DNA of 64,000 nucleotides from JBKCUI01 sp052161625 (GCA_052161625.1 CP197412.1), one strand, 5' to 3'; counted from the stretch's first letter, positions 31,701-40,318 are shown. The notes: generated by a model not told the origin, from the sequence alone. Made by a program: numbers and translations.

Positions 31701-32698
31701 CACGCATCGATGAATTGATACGACGCCTCGATCCGTCGTTGGTAACTCGCATACGAATAGGATTCCACGAGAATTCCAATTTTCCCGCGCACCCCCATGT
31801 ACTCAGTGCTGTATCGAGGTTCGTGCCCGAACGACTCCCATCGCTGATGATCTGGCGAGAAATTACCGTAGTAGAAGGTGGGTAGGCCCTCAGATTCCAG
31901 TTGTTTGGTCACCGTTGGAAGAAACTCGGCTCTCATCCAAGTCTGCAGCTTCGGATGGGCCGCTGGGTTGTGGGGGAGATCGTAGGTCAAGTCGTATTGA
32001 TGGAGGGAGCCGTTGGTGGTGTGCGCGTCGAAGAGGACGTCGATATCCCAAGCATCGAGAGTCCGCACCAGCGAGCGGACTTCTGGGCTCTCCAATTTGA
32101 CAAAGTCCCGATTCAGGTCGAGACCCATGGCATTCTCGCGTGTTCCCATTCCCGAGGTCGGCCCGTCTTGCCCGGGACGGTGCTGGGCTCCCACCCGCTC
32201 GTTTCCGTCGGCGTTGAAGTTGGGCACGATGACAAAGACCATCGCTTCGAGCAATTCTCGTTTCTTTTCCGGTTTGGCCAACCAGTCCCTCGCGAGGCCG
32301 AGAATGGCTTCTTTGCTATCGCATTCGCCGCTATGTATGCCCCCCAAGATCAAAACCGTTAAACGGGGATCGCTCTCGGGTAGTGGTAGCTCGAGTTGAG
32401 GCTCTTTGGAAAGGACGATCGCCTCCAAGGAACGGCGCTCCGTCGTTTCGCCAAGCGAGACCAATCTCGCCTCCGGATGGCGTTCCGAAAGCAATGCTAG
32501 AAACTCCGCGACCTCCTGACCGGTCGCCGTCGAGGTGAAGGCTGATTTCTCTGCAATGGTCGGAAGCGAATGGGTCTCATTCAAACTCGCGTCGCTCTGG
32601 GCGAAGCAAGATACCGAAATTCCAATCGACCAAATCCAGCAACCGAGGGACAACCACGCCAGTAAAGGACACCGTGCGGGACCCAGATTCACTTTCAT
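28730..32698 (-). CDS. Fusion of M14 zinc carboxypeptidase and S9 (DPP IV-type) prolyl peptidase
   Basis: A 1,322-residue exported protein. After a signal-like hydrophobic stretch (LGCWIWSIGISVSCFAQS), residues about 55-345 are an M14 carboxypeptidase: zinc ligands H122 and E125 in GGIHSGECDSKE, NFNADGNERVGAQHR, GLDLNRDF, DAHTTNGS with the third ligand, and the catalytic Glu region GILVESYSYASYQRR. A linker of about 150 residues leads to a DPP IV-like beta-propeller (PTLSPDGMHVAYVQDGNVWV) and a C-terminal alpha/beta hydrolase with the serine in GWSYGGYFTAYAM, the aspartate in GEIDDNVHMANS and the histidine in NRHGI. Both halves keep their catalytic residues. It should degrade peptides from both ends outside the cytoplasm. 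Confidence 0.92.
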   Translation of the reverse strand: MKVNLGPARCPLLAWLSLGCWIWSIGISVSCFAQSDASLNETHSLPTIAEKSAFTSTATGQEVAEFLALLSERHPEARLVSLGETTERRSLEAIVLSKEPQLELPLPESDPRLTVLILGGIHSGECDSKEAILGLARDWLAKPEKKRELLEAMVFVIVPNFNADGNERVGAQHRPGQDGPTSGMGTRENAMGLDLNRDFVKLESPEVRSLVRTLDAWDIDVLFDAHTTNGSLHQYDLTYDLPHNPAAHPKLQTWMRAEFLPTVTKQLESEGLPTFYYGNFSPDHQRWESFGHEPRYSTEYMGVRGKIGILVESYSYASYQRRIEASYQFIDACVEQLRLRREQVRELFKAPTWEGNRIPIQGRIVAAEEKVEVRGYAWGDPSTSKATQDAEVDTSHLDGISKKDVPSTRGPFPTPRDRNRTKELVPNTYSVELVNVGEGKLHVTAPKYYFVPFESAWAAGRLRLHGVELWESVDPRAVEPREASGYRIRSIRELPEFQGHAIKRVEVMEEPLSVSLQNGWLVPTDQPLGVLATCLLEPHADDSLAAWNFFDPALDVDTIYPVCKVNDLPADWKSKPVPKLGQSDRQPRDMALESLTLEKLFKRGDKVAYAPTATPAPRWIADRDAYLIVQADRVWEVDCQTGAMTPFDKTSKLADALAKEEAFQNGKAASYRRNFSAFDPTFSYALIEQKNDLYLYRSESDSVKRLTNSPEDEKKVPTLSPDGMHVAYVQDGNVWVVNRETGETRALTKDGGGEILNGYLDWVYQEEVYGRGKFQAYWWSPDGKRLAFLRLDESPVPTFVIDNSIPFAQSLERMRYPKAGQKNPHVSLHVVSLETGAIQDVPLSDYAEDDRLVVRVGWSPSSPDVLASPDVLVYQVQNRIQSFLHVWSFDCVTSENRKWVEESSPAWVDVIEEPRWLPDGSFLWLSDSAGGRRHLYRVTQSGEKIPLTEGDWDIRELLWAGKDRALVTARRSGLANTDLLAIDLATKAITELGEPGGNHRVSVHPKGAYWFDTWSDNQTPGELWLCDRDGKRMRYLGGVKKDRLEYVRSRHPELFSIPARDGFAMQALLYKPSDWETKKSTGRIPVLIHVYGGPQAPTVENTWTHRSDLWHRWMAEQGIAVLLCDNRSALGRGNQDTWTIYQDMGRVELRDLEDAVKWLQGQSWVDADRIGMWGWSYGGYFTAYAMTHSKLFRAGVAGAPVTDWHNYDSIYTERYMSTPQLNPDGYRTSSAVEAAKHLQGRLMILHGEIDDNVHMANSMQLARALQKGGKTFDLMIYPGNRHGITDPEQSEHQYRTMSEFFFRELLGKPLVPSAAPSPAAGP

Positions 32699-32927
32699 CT
32701 CGTTCGCCTTTGGGAAGGAACTAAATTGTTACGATAGTTCGACTGGCTATCGCGATCCGGACTGCTATCCTACTCACGCAGAAGCGTTCCTCCCAGCATC
32801 TAATTACTTTCGTACAAGATCGATGGTTAACGCCCGGCAGAATGAACAACAAGGGTACTACGGCATGATCTCAATCGGGTTCCGATCTCTGACTTCTTTC
32901 CGGTTCGTTTTTGGCTGGCAATTCACC

Positions 32928-33926
32928 ATGGCTCGGTGGTTCGTCGTCGTGGCAGCAGCCCTCACTCCAACCCTGTGCCATGCGGACAAACCTCCCCAAC
33001 CCCTCACCGTCGCAACATGGAACTTGGAATGGTTCTTCGACGAGGATTTGAGCAATAACCGAAGCGACGTGGCCAAACAACAATCCTCCCCAAGTCGCGA
33101 AGAATGGGAATGGAAGCTGAACATCGCAGCTGCCTCGATTGCGAAGATGCAGCCGACCATTTTGGCACTTCAAGAAATCGAAGATCGAAGCGTTCTGCAA
33201 TCCCTCACGAAGGTACTGAAAGAGCGACACAATCTCTCCTACCGAGTCGCATTTATCGACGGGTTCGACAGCGGGACGGAACAGGATGTTGGGATCCTCT
33301 TCCAATCCGGCCTGGTCGAGTTTTCTCGCCGCGAACAGACCAATGAGATGTTTCGATCGAATGAGTTTTACAATCTATCCAAACATCTCTTTGCTCGTTT
33401 CGAATGGCAGGTAGGCGATCGCACCGAAGCACTTACGTTGCTCGTTCTCCATCTTCGTGCCACCGCCGATGCGGCCGATCTTCGAAAGCGTCAGTGCAAA
33501 CTGGCACACGCCTGGGTGGGGGCTCGCGTGGCTGCGGGCGAAAATGTGATGGTACTCGGCGACCTCAACGTCGAAGAACGCGTCGGACAAATCCAGCCCG
33601 ATGGCGATGGCATGCACATCATCCTAGGAAAACACACCCCCGACGAGAAAGATGATCTCATCGATCTGCTGGAATACGCTCCCTCCGACCAGCGTCAGAC
33701 GCATCTCATTTTGGAAAAGGAGTTTGACCGCATGGTCACTTCCCCTTCCATGCTGAAGAAGGAAGGAAACGGAATTCTATTCAAGTCGATTGCGGTTCGG
33801 AGCGATCTCAACATCCGAGGTGAACAAGCGGACATGGACCACTGGGATACTCGCTATACGAAGGACCGCGCCGAGCGGGATATCAGCGATCACCACCCCG
33901 TCGTGGCCACTTTTGAGATTCAATGA
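32928..33926 (+). CDS. Secreted endonuclease/exonuclease/phosphatase-family protein
   Basis: A 332-residue protein from the ATG at 32928, which opens a signal peptide (MARWFVVVAAALTPTLCHA). The EEP-fold motifs appear in order: VATWNLEWFF (Asn), ILALQEIEDRSVL (the metal-binding Glu), LLVLHLRATAD, VMVLGDLNVEE (the Asp-x-Asn), and DISDHHPVVATFE (the catalytic Asp-His pair). This is a metal-dependent phosphodiesterase or nuclease fold; DNA, RNA or phospholipid could be the substrate. A second ATG at 32865 would give a longer leader. It is divergent from the M14-S9 gene and is followed after 19 bases by a CitG-like gene. Confidence 0.85.
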   Translation: MARWFVVVAAALTPTLCHADKPPQPLTVATWNLEWFFDEDLSNNRSDVAKQQSSPSREEWEWKLNIAAASIAKMQPTILALQEIEDRSVLQSLTKVLKERHNLSYRVAFIDGFDSGTEQDVGILFQSGLVEFSRREQTNEMFRSNEFYNLSKHLFARFEWQVGDRTEALTLLVLHLRATADAADLRKRQCKLAHAWVGARVAAGENVMVLGDLNVEERVGQIQPDGDGMHIILGKHTPDEKDDLIDLLEYAPSDQRQTHLILEKEFDRMVTSPSMLKKEGNGILFKSIAVRSDLNIRGEQADMDHWDTRYTKDRAERDISDHHPVVATFEIQ

Positions 33927-33945
33927 TGCCATTCGAACACGGCCA

Positions 33946-34875
33946 ATGATGGAGCCAACGTTAGGAGATTTCGTCTGCCGGAGCATCGAACTCGAGTGCA
34001 CGGCTCCTAAACTAGGAAATGTCTTCCCGGGGTATCCGTTCGAAGACATGACCCACGATTCCTTTCTCGCTGCAGCCAAAGCAATTGGAAATTGCGTCGA
34101 TTCCATCTACACTCGCAGCGCAAAGAAACACATTGCTGCACCTGGGGATGCTGTACTTCGGTCCACCCAAGCCATGCTCGAGGCAGCGGGCTGCAACACC
34201 AGCCTAGGTACCATTCTGCTAGTTATTCCGCTCCTGGAATCATTCCACCCTGGAGTGCAGGAACCCAACGAACCTTGTATATCCTCCGAAAAGTGGCAGC
34301 GTTTACTCGACGCTGAAGTTTTGCAGAAGCTCAGCCTCCAGGACTCCGTCGCCATCTACGAAGCGATCTGCATTTGCAGCCCGGGAGGGCTAGGCACTAA
34401 GAAAGAAATGGACATCGCATCTCGGCCGCCAGACCGCCTTTTAGATGCCATGGCCTTCGCGTCCACTTACGACGACATCGCGTTGCAGTACGTTACTCGA
34501 TTTGAATTGTGCTTCGCATTAGCACAAAGACTTTCCGCCTTGATTTCGTTGGGTAAGGACGATTCCATACTCGAATCCATTACCTTGCTTCAGCTCGATC
34601 TGCTCGCGAGACGCCCCGATAGCCTTATCGCTAGGAAAGGGGGTAGAGAGCTTGCCGAACAAGTCCGAGTGAAGGCGAATGAAGTTCTCCATCTTCGCAT
34701 GCAACCATCCTCCGATTGGAGGGAAGCTTGGCAGCATCTAGACCACTGGATGCGTTCTTTTCGGAACGGGGAAGGGAAGCGAATTGCCAATCCAGGAACG
34801 CACGCCGATCTGATCGCCGCCGCCATCCTCATCCACCTTCTTCTGCAACGAACAGAATCTCCCGCGCCCGCATGA
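33946..34875 (+). CDS. CitG/MdcB-like triphosphoribosyl-dephospho-CoA synthase family protein
   Basis: A 309-residue protein from the tandem ATGATG at 33946. It has the family start ELECTAPKLGNVFPGYPFEDMTHDSFLAAA (compare CitG: a PKPGLVD or PKPGNV patch followed by a D-x-x-x-F helix), then SLGTILLVIPLLES and the late THADLIAAAILIHLL. True CitG makes the prosthetic-group precursor for citrate lyase; relatives in methylotrophs and planctomycetes sit with tetrahydromethanopterin C1-transfer genes and have an unsettled role. No citrate lyase or C1 genes are in this window. It follows the EEP gene by 19 bases. Confidence 0.75.
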   Translation: MMEPTLGDFVCRSIELECTAPKLGNVFPGYPFEDMTHDSFLAAAKAIGNCVDSIYTRSAKKHIAAPGDAVLRSTQAMLEAAGCNTSLGTILLVIPLLESFHPGVQEPNEPCISSEKWQRLLDAEVLQKLSLQDSVAIYEAICICSPGGLGTKKEMDIASRPPDRLLDAMAFASTYDDIALQYVTRFELCFALAQRLSALISLGKDDSILESITLLQLDLLARRPDSLIARKGGRELAEQVRVKANEVLHLRMQPSSDWREAWQHLDHWMRSFRNGEGKRIANPGTHADLIAAAILIHLLLQRTESPAPA

Positions 34876-34957
34876 GCTTTCGTGATCATGTGAGACGATC
34901 CCCCTTTCTGTCCTCCGTCGATATCTAGACGCGCAACAAGAATTCTGCGCAAAACCG

Positions 34958-34986
34958 TTGACTCCCTTGCGCGCCATCACTACTAT
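34958..34986 (+). promoter_or_regulatory. Sigma-70-type promoter of the blaI-like gene
   Basis: TTGACT at 34958-34963 and TACTAT at 34981-34986, separated by 17 bases, end 36 bases before the ATG at 35023. The stretch just downstream (AAACCAAATCTAACAAACCAAAC) is a short direct repeat that could hold the repressor operator, but it does not show the usual TACA/TGTA palindrome of BlaI sites. Confidence 0.65.
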
Positions 34987-35022
34987 TAAACCAAATCTAA
35001 CAAACCAAACATGAGGTAAGAA

Positions 35023-35406
35023 ATGGCTCGACCTGCAGCAAAAGAGTTAACCGAGCGGGAGCTAGAGATCATGCATATTTTTTGGGATAAGGGAGAGCTA
35101 ACGGCGCCCCAGATGAGAGATCATCTAGCATCGACGGGGCGCAACTTGGCTTACACGACTGTGGCTACGCTGATCAAGATCCTTCATGAGAAAGATTTTC
35201 TCATTCAGACAGGAGATCAACGCCCCTATTCCTTCAAACCATCTCGCCCCTTTGAAGATGTCTCAAAGAGCATGGTTGGCGATCTATTAGAACGGCTCTT
35301 TGGAGGTTCTCGTGAACAACTTGTTCTCCGATTGTTCGACAGCGGGAAGCTGACTCGCAAAGAGCGGGAAGCTTTAGAAAGGGTATTGAAGGAGAACAAG
35401 TCATGA
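35023..35406 (+). CDS. BlaI/MecI/CopY-family transcriptional repressor
   Basis: The 127-residue protein matches the family throughout: LTERELEIMHIFWDKGELTAPQM (first helices), LAYTTVATLIKILHEKDFL (the recognition helix and wing) and a C-terminal dimerisation part ending RKEREALERVLKENKS. BlaI-type repressors are winged-helix dimers released from DNA when a membrane peptidase of the BlaR1 (M56) type cleaves them. The partner gene overlaps this stop by 4 bases (ATGA) but is broken, so this repressor may no longer be inducible by that route. Confidence 0.93.
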   Translation: MARPAAKELTERELEIMHIFWDKGELTAPQMRDHLASTGRNLAYTTVATLIKILHEKDFLIQTGDQRPYSFKPSRPFEDVSKSMVGDLLERLFGGSREQLVLRLFDSGKLTRKEREALERVLKENKS

Positions 35407-36427
35407 TCATGGACTGGATGTCGACCTTCGGCCCACGATTGCTTTCCTGCGCGTTTCAGGTTGCCATTTTTGCGCTCATCGTATCGCTTCTTTGCATTCG
35501 AACTTGGACTCCAAAGGGACCAAATATTCCACTGATGGGGCTGCTCGCAATCTTAGTTCTAACACTGGGAAAGTTCGTTCCACTGCCCGGTTGGACAAAC
35601 AACTCACTGGACTGGGTAGAACGCAAGATCCTTGTAGGGAATACCCGCGATTCGACATCGCAATCGCGACCTCAGGTCCAAAACAACTCGGTTCACCGAA
35701 CAACTCCTTTTCATGGTTTTGGTTGGCGTATTCTATTCCTATCCTAGCCATGCCATTCGGGCTATTTCGATTGATCGCCGGAGCGGTTAGCGTAAGAAAT
35801 TTCAAGAAGAACAGTGTCGTCATCGACGATCCTCGATTGAGCCAGTTACTCGCTGAGCTACCCAACCCTTCGATACAGGGGATATTGTTCGAAACGCGCA
35901 CTTCTCCCTATGTGTTGTCGCCCGCAACGACCGGAATCGTCAAACAGGTCTTATGGCTACCCATGGATTGGAGCGAGTGGACCGATCTCGAATTGCGAGG
36001 AATTTTGGCACACGAAGTGGCCCATATTCGCAACCGTGACCACCTGGCGCAGCTCTTCGCGAAGATGCCTTCCCTGTTCCGACATCCTTCCCAACCCCTT
36101 GATTCGACCACGACCGATTATGTAGTACTCGTTGGGGAAGAAACGGTTTTCCAACCGAACAAACCAAGCAAGATCTCCGAGATTACCGATGGGACCTCTA
36201 CGACCCTTTTGGTCGTGGAGGCAAAGAGCAACATTCCGTGGACAAAACCGGAAGACATTCCTTGCGATCCAAATGGCCCTCTTCCGAAGCTGGGTGGGTT
36301 CACCGACGTTGGATTCAACGCCGCACGAGCCGACGGATCGGTACTGTTTGTGGAGAAATCAATCGATGCAGCAGTGCTCCGGGCAATGATCACCCCCCGT
36401 GGCGGCGAATGGATTGGTAGTAGATAA
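35403..36427 (+). pseudogene. Frameshifted and internally deleted M56 (BlaR1-like) peptidase joined to a DUF1559 tail
   Basis: Two overlapping frames together look like one gene. The first (35403-35747) starts in an ATGA overlap with the repressor and has two membrane helices (LSCAFQVAIFALIVSLLCI, then LLAILVLTLGKFVPLPGW). The second is open from 35492 to 36427 and continues with the next helix, FSWFWLAYSIPILAMPFGLFR, and the zinc motif of M56, ILAHEVAHIRNRDH. The switch is needed somewhere near 35690-35715. After HLAQLFAKMPSLFRHP the M56 sequence stops abruptly near 36090 and turns into the C-terminal third of a DUF1559-type protein (ITDGTSTTLLVVEA, ARADGSVLFVE, AMITPRGGEW). M56-DUF1559 proteins exist in this phylum, but the missing middle points to deletion. 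Likely non-functional. Confidence 0.7.
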
Positions 36428-36536
36428 TCCCTCCTTGTACCGAAAACGCATCGCGCAGAGCATCGCTAAGCAGATGATGCTCTATATTGGAAGGGGAAGT
36501 AGACGATTCATTCCCTCGAAGCGCTGAGCAAGGAAC

Positions 36537-36806
36537 ATGGTGCGGATCGCAATTGCTCACTGGAGCATCCATCACCACAACACGGAGGTGATTGCCCGGG
36601 CGATGGCCGAATCGGTCCAGGCCGAAGTCATCTCTCTCGGCGAAATAGCTAACCACGACCTGACGAAATTCGATCTGCTCGGAATTGGCTCGGGGATCTT
36701 CTTTGGCAAACACCACTCACGAGTGTTGAACTTTGCGAAAGAATGCAGGAGTTCCAGCAGGCTCGAGTCGTTCGCGAGCCCCCCGCCTGACTTTCAGGAC
36801 CTTCCC
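36537..36806 (+). pseudogene. Flavodoxin N-terminal fragment, in frame with the CHAD gene
   Basis: The first 68 codons encode the first half of a flavodoxin-like fold: IAIAHWSIHHHNTEVIARAMAE (the strand and phosphate-loop region, with the usual SxTGNT replaced by SIHHHNT), then FDLLGIGSGIFFGKHHSRVLNFAKE, a typical second-half-sheet strand of the family. The sequence then loses similarity and runs in frame into the CHAD coding region. Since half a flavodoxin cannot bind FMN properly, I read it as a remnant; an actual fusion protein of 382 residues cannot be excluded because no stop intervenes. Confidence 0.6.
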
Positions 36807-37685
36807 ATGTCCAACCTCCAACCAATATCCCCGCTCGTCTTCGGTTCGCTGGAAAGACGCCTCGATGAGATCCAACGAAAAGGTTCGCTGATCTCTCATG
36901 CGAAGTCGAAGCTCGGTGAACCTATCCACAACTTCCGAGTCGATTGCCGTAAAGGACTCGCAGCTCTGGACTTCTACCAATCGGTTGTCCCCAAGGGTTG
37001 CTTCAAGCGATTGCGATCCACACTCCGAAAATTCCTTCGCCAAAGCAACCTTGGACGCGATTTGGATGTCATCGTCCAAGCTTTGAAAGACGAAAACTCG
37101 CCGGGAACATCGCAGCTCCTTCGACGATTGAAAAAGGATCGAAAGCGAGAGTTTCGATCTTTTCAAAAGAGGGTGAGCAAACTCGCGTTTGGTCACCTTA
37201 AAGCAAAGCTGCATGCCAAAATGCTAGACGCTGCCGCTTCTTCTCCGATCGAAGATCACGATGGGTCCCTCGCGAATTGGGCCCACCACGGATTGCAAGT
37301 AATTGCTCAAAGGCTTTTCAGCGATGCCCATGTTGGCGACTGGAATGCAGAATCGGCTCACCAACTTCGGCTTCGAATTAAGAAACTCCGCTACAGCGTG
37401 GAGCTAGCGACCTCTCTAACTGGCAAGATTCCACTAGCGATCGAAGCACCGCTTTTAGAAAAAAGCCAACGGATGCTGGGAGAAATCAACGACTTGGCCG
37501 TTCGGATTCGAACGCTTCGCGCGTACCGATGCCGATTGAGGAAGCCGGAATGCCAAGACTTTCTCGAACACCAGATCTCGTCAGATAGTCGGGAGCTTGA
37601 CCGACGCCTGGAACAATGGTCCCAATTCTGGACCCCCGAATGTCAAACCCGTTTTTACGGAGCCTTTGCGAAACGAACTTTTTGA
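36807..37685 (+). CDS. CHAD-domain protein
   Basis: A 292-residue all-helical protein rich in Arg, Lys and His. CHAD landmarks are the early IHNFRVDCRKGLAALDFYQS, then FLRQSNLGRDLDVIVQALKD, and the second half with AHQLRLRIKKLRYSVELATSL and MLGEINDLAVRIRTLRAYR; the two-fold repeat H-x-x-R-V-x-x-(R/K)(R/K) plus LG-x-x-RD-x-D is clear. CHAD domains bind inorganic polyphosphate. The ATG at 36807 has AGGA seven bases upstream; the frame also continues upstream into a flavodoxin fragment. The end overlaps the convergent gene by 31 bases. Confidence 0.88.
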   Translation: MSNLQPISPLVFGSLERRLDEIQRKGSLISHAKSKLGEPIHNFRVDCRKGLAALDFYQSVVPKGCFKRLRSTLRKFLRQSNLGRDLDVIVQALKDENSPGTSQLLRRLKKDRKREFRSFQKRVSKLAFGHLKAKLHAKMLDAAASSPIEDHDGSLANWAHHGLQVIAQRLFSDAHVGDWNAESAHQLRLRIKKLRYSVELATSLTGKIPLAIEAPLLEKSQRMLGEINDLAVRIRTLRAYRCRLRKPECQDFLEHQISSDSRELDRRLEQWSQFWTPECQTRFYGAFAKRTF

Positions 37686-40036
37686 ATCTCGTATCTCCCT
37701 GTGGCACTCAAATCCCCTCGTGCCTGGTAGGGGGCCCAGCGGCCAATTTTGAACAACCCTTGGGTTTTCAACGTTTCCTTGACTGGAGGCAGATTTCGGC
37801 CATCGATGCTCGCGTTGGTTTCGACCCCGTCGGCGTGAAGGAGCATTTTGTGTGTCACCAGATAGTTCCAAGGTATTTCTGTCGAGGAAACTCCTTCCAG
37901 TTTCCCGTTGGCTTGAGGAAGGTGATCCAGCATCCCAAGCCTTCGTGTTCCAATCATTCGAAACAAAACGCCGTTCCCATCGAGTGTGTCTCGGGTCAAC
38001 GGACCAAAAAGGAGCGCGAATCCGTACAGATCCACACTGGATTTGTCATAGCGCACGTCGATTTCCACCAACAAGGGGGGCGAAACTCGAAATCGCGGAA
38101 TGATCACAGACGACGCATCATCCATTTTGACGCTCCAACCCATCGATCCCTTCGAAGTCACTTGAAAATCTCCGATCGCAAGCCACCCCAGCGCGTCGTT
38201 TCCGAAGTCCAAGATCACTTCGCCCTTGGTCTCCCAATCCTCACGCCATTGAAAAACCTTTTGGCAAAGGGTCGCTACCTTGTCGAGAGGAGCCGAATCA
38301 AGCTTTTCCGCTGCAGCGGTCAGCGCATCCAGTTCCTTGCGAACGCGAACCAAGGGGTGGGAGAGTCGGATCGTATCGTCGAAAAAAAGGCCCCTTTGAA
38401 GCGAAACCCAGTCAACCTTCGGGCCTGCAGCTGTCGCTGCCGCAGCGCAAAAATCCTTTGCAAGTGCCAAATCGAACTCCACACCGATTGCGAATTGGAT
38501 CGAGAGATCCGCCTCAAAATGGGTCAAAAGCCAATGCAATCCTTCGAAATCACCGCAATCCCAGAGAAGTCGAGCCAGAATGCGGACCGAACTTGGCGGG
38601 AGCATCCAGTGATCTGCCTTTCCCACGTCGCTTCGAAGGTAATTCATGGCGGATTGGCAGATCGACTTCACCCGGTCCGAATCCAAAGTCGCACCGAAAC
38701 CTCGTTCCTCGGCCCATTCCTCCAAAACTTGCAAAGCAAAGAGTCCAAGGGTTGGGGATTTCGGAAACGCCTCATGCAATTGATCTGCGTAACGAAGCAA
38801 AGACGCCTCTCCACCTCCCCACTTCGTCTCCCGAGAGGACAAAAATGTCCCGTGGGCAGGGAGATACTCGGGATCGATCGACAACACATAGCGAAACCAA
38901 TGATCCGGCGTAACACCCGTGCATCCAGCGGAGCGTTCCAACCTCATCAGAGCATCCGCGACGGGAGCCAAACTTGGAGCCCGTCGCAGGGATTCCAAAT
39001 AAAACCGGGTCGCAATCTCCGCCCAAACTCCAAATTGCTCCAAATCCTTGTCTTCGACCAAGTATGTATAGGAAGCTCCCCGATATTTGAACGCAATCTC
39101 TTCTGCAATTCGACCACGAAGTGCACTTCGGAACAGTTCTGAGCAACTTCCCTTTGTCTCGGAATCCAAACGATCGAGAAGAAATAGTTGCGAATGGACG
39201 TTGTAGCTACTTACCAGTCGATGGAATCGTGGAAAAAGGAACTCTTCGAGTTCCGGAAACTCGTCCACGGATTTCGCGCAATCCACGATCGCGTCGATTC
39301 CATCTTCAATATCCCGTCCTTGGAGCTCGGTTGCCATGCGTCCATAGATCTGGGTTCGATTTGCCGCGAGCAAAATTCGCAAAACGGGAGAACGATCGAA
39401 GGACTTCGCCCAACGCATCCCACTTTCGCTGGCTCGAACCAACTCTTCAAACGATTTCGCCGTTCGAACTTGGAGATAGGCAATGAACGGATCCTCAATC
39501 GATTCCTTTCCAGCTTTCTCGATCTGCGAGCGGGAGGGAAAATCCATTGCCCAACTATCCGCAAGGTACTCGATCCAATCCTGCTGACTATCTCCTAGTT
39601 TTGCGGCCCCAACAGGATTAGCACGATAGAAATCGTCAACGATCTCCTTCGATGCAGCAAGTAGGTGTTCACGTCGCGAAGAAACTTGCTCAGGAAGCAG
39701 AGGCATTTGATCTCCCCGAAGCAAAGCATCCGCAAAATGAGGTTGAACGCGAGCACGTTCCCCCAGCAAATCTACTGCGATATCGGTGGCGCTCCATTGG
39801 GGCGCGACGATTCCATCCAATCGTTTCCTCAGCTCCGCGGCCAATTCGTCTTTGTTTTGCGCATCAGCGCCGCGATAGAGGACGACCTTTGGTTTGGACT
39901 CCGCTGAACTGGCCAACTCGGCTGGCGGTGGTGTTGGAGTTGTCCACTTCAGCACTCCCCAGCAGCCGAGCAACAGAACGATGAGTACGGCGATTTTCAA
40001 CAACCAAAAGGTTGAGGATGAATGGGGTTTGGGCAT
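37655..40036 (-). CDS. Large single-pass membrane protein of unknown function with C-terminal jelly-roll-like domain
   Basis: A 793-residue protein. One membrane helix near the N-terminus (FWLLKIAVLIVLLLGCWGVL) leads to a Pro-rich linker and a long helical region (about 60-580) that may be TPR-like or solenoid in form (repeated aromatic and Leu spacing, for example LRYADQLHEAFPKSPTLGLFALQVLEEWAEE). The last 190 residues look beta-rich (LGWLAIGDFQVTSK, SPPLLVEIDVRYDKSSVDLYGFALLFGPL, KIGRWAPYQARG), similar to LamG or 3-keto-disaccharide hydrolase folds. No catalytic motif is recognised. The domain guess is inference. Confidence 0.65.
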   Translation of the reverse strand: MPKPHSSSTFWLLKIAVLIVLLLGCWGVLKWTTPTPPPAELASSAESKPKVVLYRGADAQNKDELAAELRKRLDGIVAPQWSATDIAVDLLGERARVQPHFADALLRGDQMPLLPEQVSSRREHLLAASKEIVDDFYRANPVGAAKLGDSQQDWIEYLADSWAMDFPSRSQIEKAGKESIEDPFIAYLQVRTAKSFEELVRASESGMRWAKSFDRSPVLRILLAANRTQIYGRMATELQGRDIEDGIDAIVDCAKSVDEFPELEEFLFPRFHRLVSSYNVHSQLFLLDRLDSETKGSCSELFRSALRGRIAEEIAFKYRGASYTYLVEDKDLEQFGVWAEIATRFYLESLRRAPSLAPVADALMRLERSAGCTGVTPDHWFRYVLSIDPEYLPAHGTFLSSRETKWGGGEASLLRYADQLHEAFPKSPTLGLFALQVLEEWAEERGFGATLDSDRVKSICQSAMNYLRSDVGKADHWMLPPSSVRILARLLWDCGDFEGLHWLLTHFEADLSIQFAIGVEFDLALAKDFCAAAATAAGPKVDWVSLQRGLFFDDTIRLSHPLVRVRKELDALTAAAEKLDSAPLDKVATLCQKVFQWREDWETKGEVILDFGNDALGWLAIGDFQVTSKGSMGWSVKMDDASSVIIPRFRVSPPLLVEIDVRYDKSSVDLYGFALLFGPLTRDTLDGNGVLFRMIGTRRLGMLDHLPQANGKLEGVSSTEIPWNYLVTHKMLLHADGVETNASIDGRNLPPVKETLKTQGLFKIGRWAPYQARGDLSATGRYEIQKVRFAKAP

Positions 40037-40168
40037 GGCATTGCTTGGGAGAGAAAGGAGAGAACTGGATCGGGGTCCAATTTATCCAATATAGCAAACC
40101 GCCGACGAGAAGTGGCCGAGCTGGCAACGGGATAGCAAGGAGGGGAATGAAGGGTGATGTAGGTACGT

Positions 40169-40208
40169 AAAAAAACCCTTTGTGGACGAATCCACAAAGG
40201 GTTTTTTA
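40169..40208 (-). terminator. Rho-independent terminator of the 23S-5S operon
   Basis: Perfect stem AAAAAACCCTTTGTGGA / TCCACAAAGGGTTTTTT with a CGAA loop, directly after the 3' end of 5S rRNA. On the minus strand it ends in a T-run. Confidence 0.93.
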
Positions 40209-40211
40209 AAA

Positions 40212-40318
<107 letters not shown>

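Noticed and set aside
37616..39142. 508-codon plus-strand frame opposite the 793-residue protein gene
   Set aside because: No recognisable motif; the minus-strand frame is longer, starts with a membrane helix and is more protein-like, though neither has a known family.
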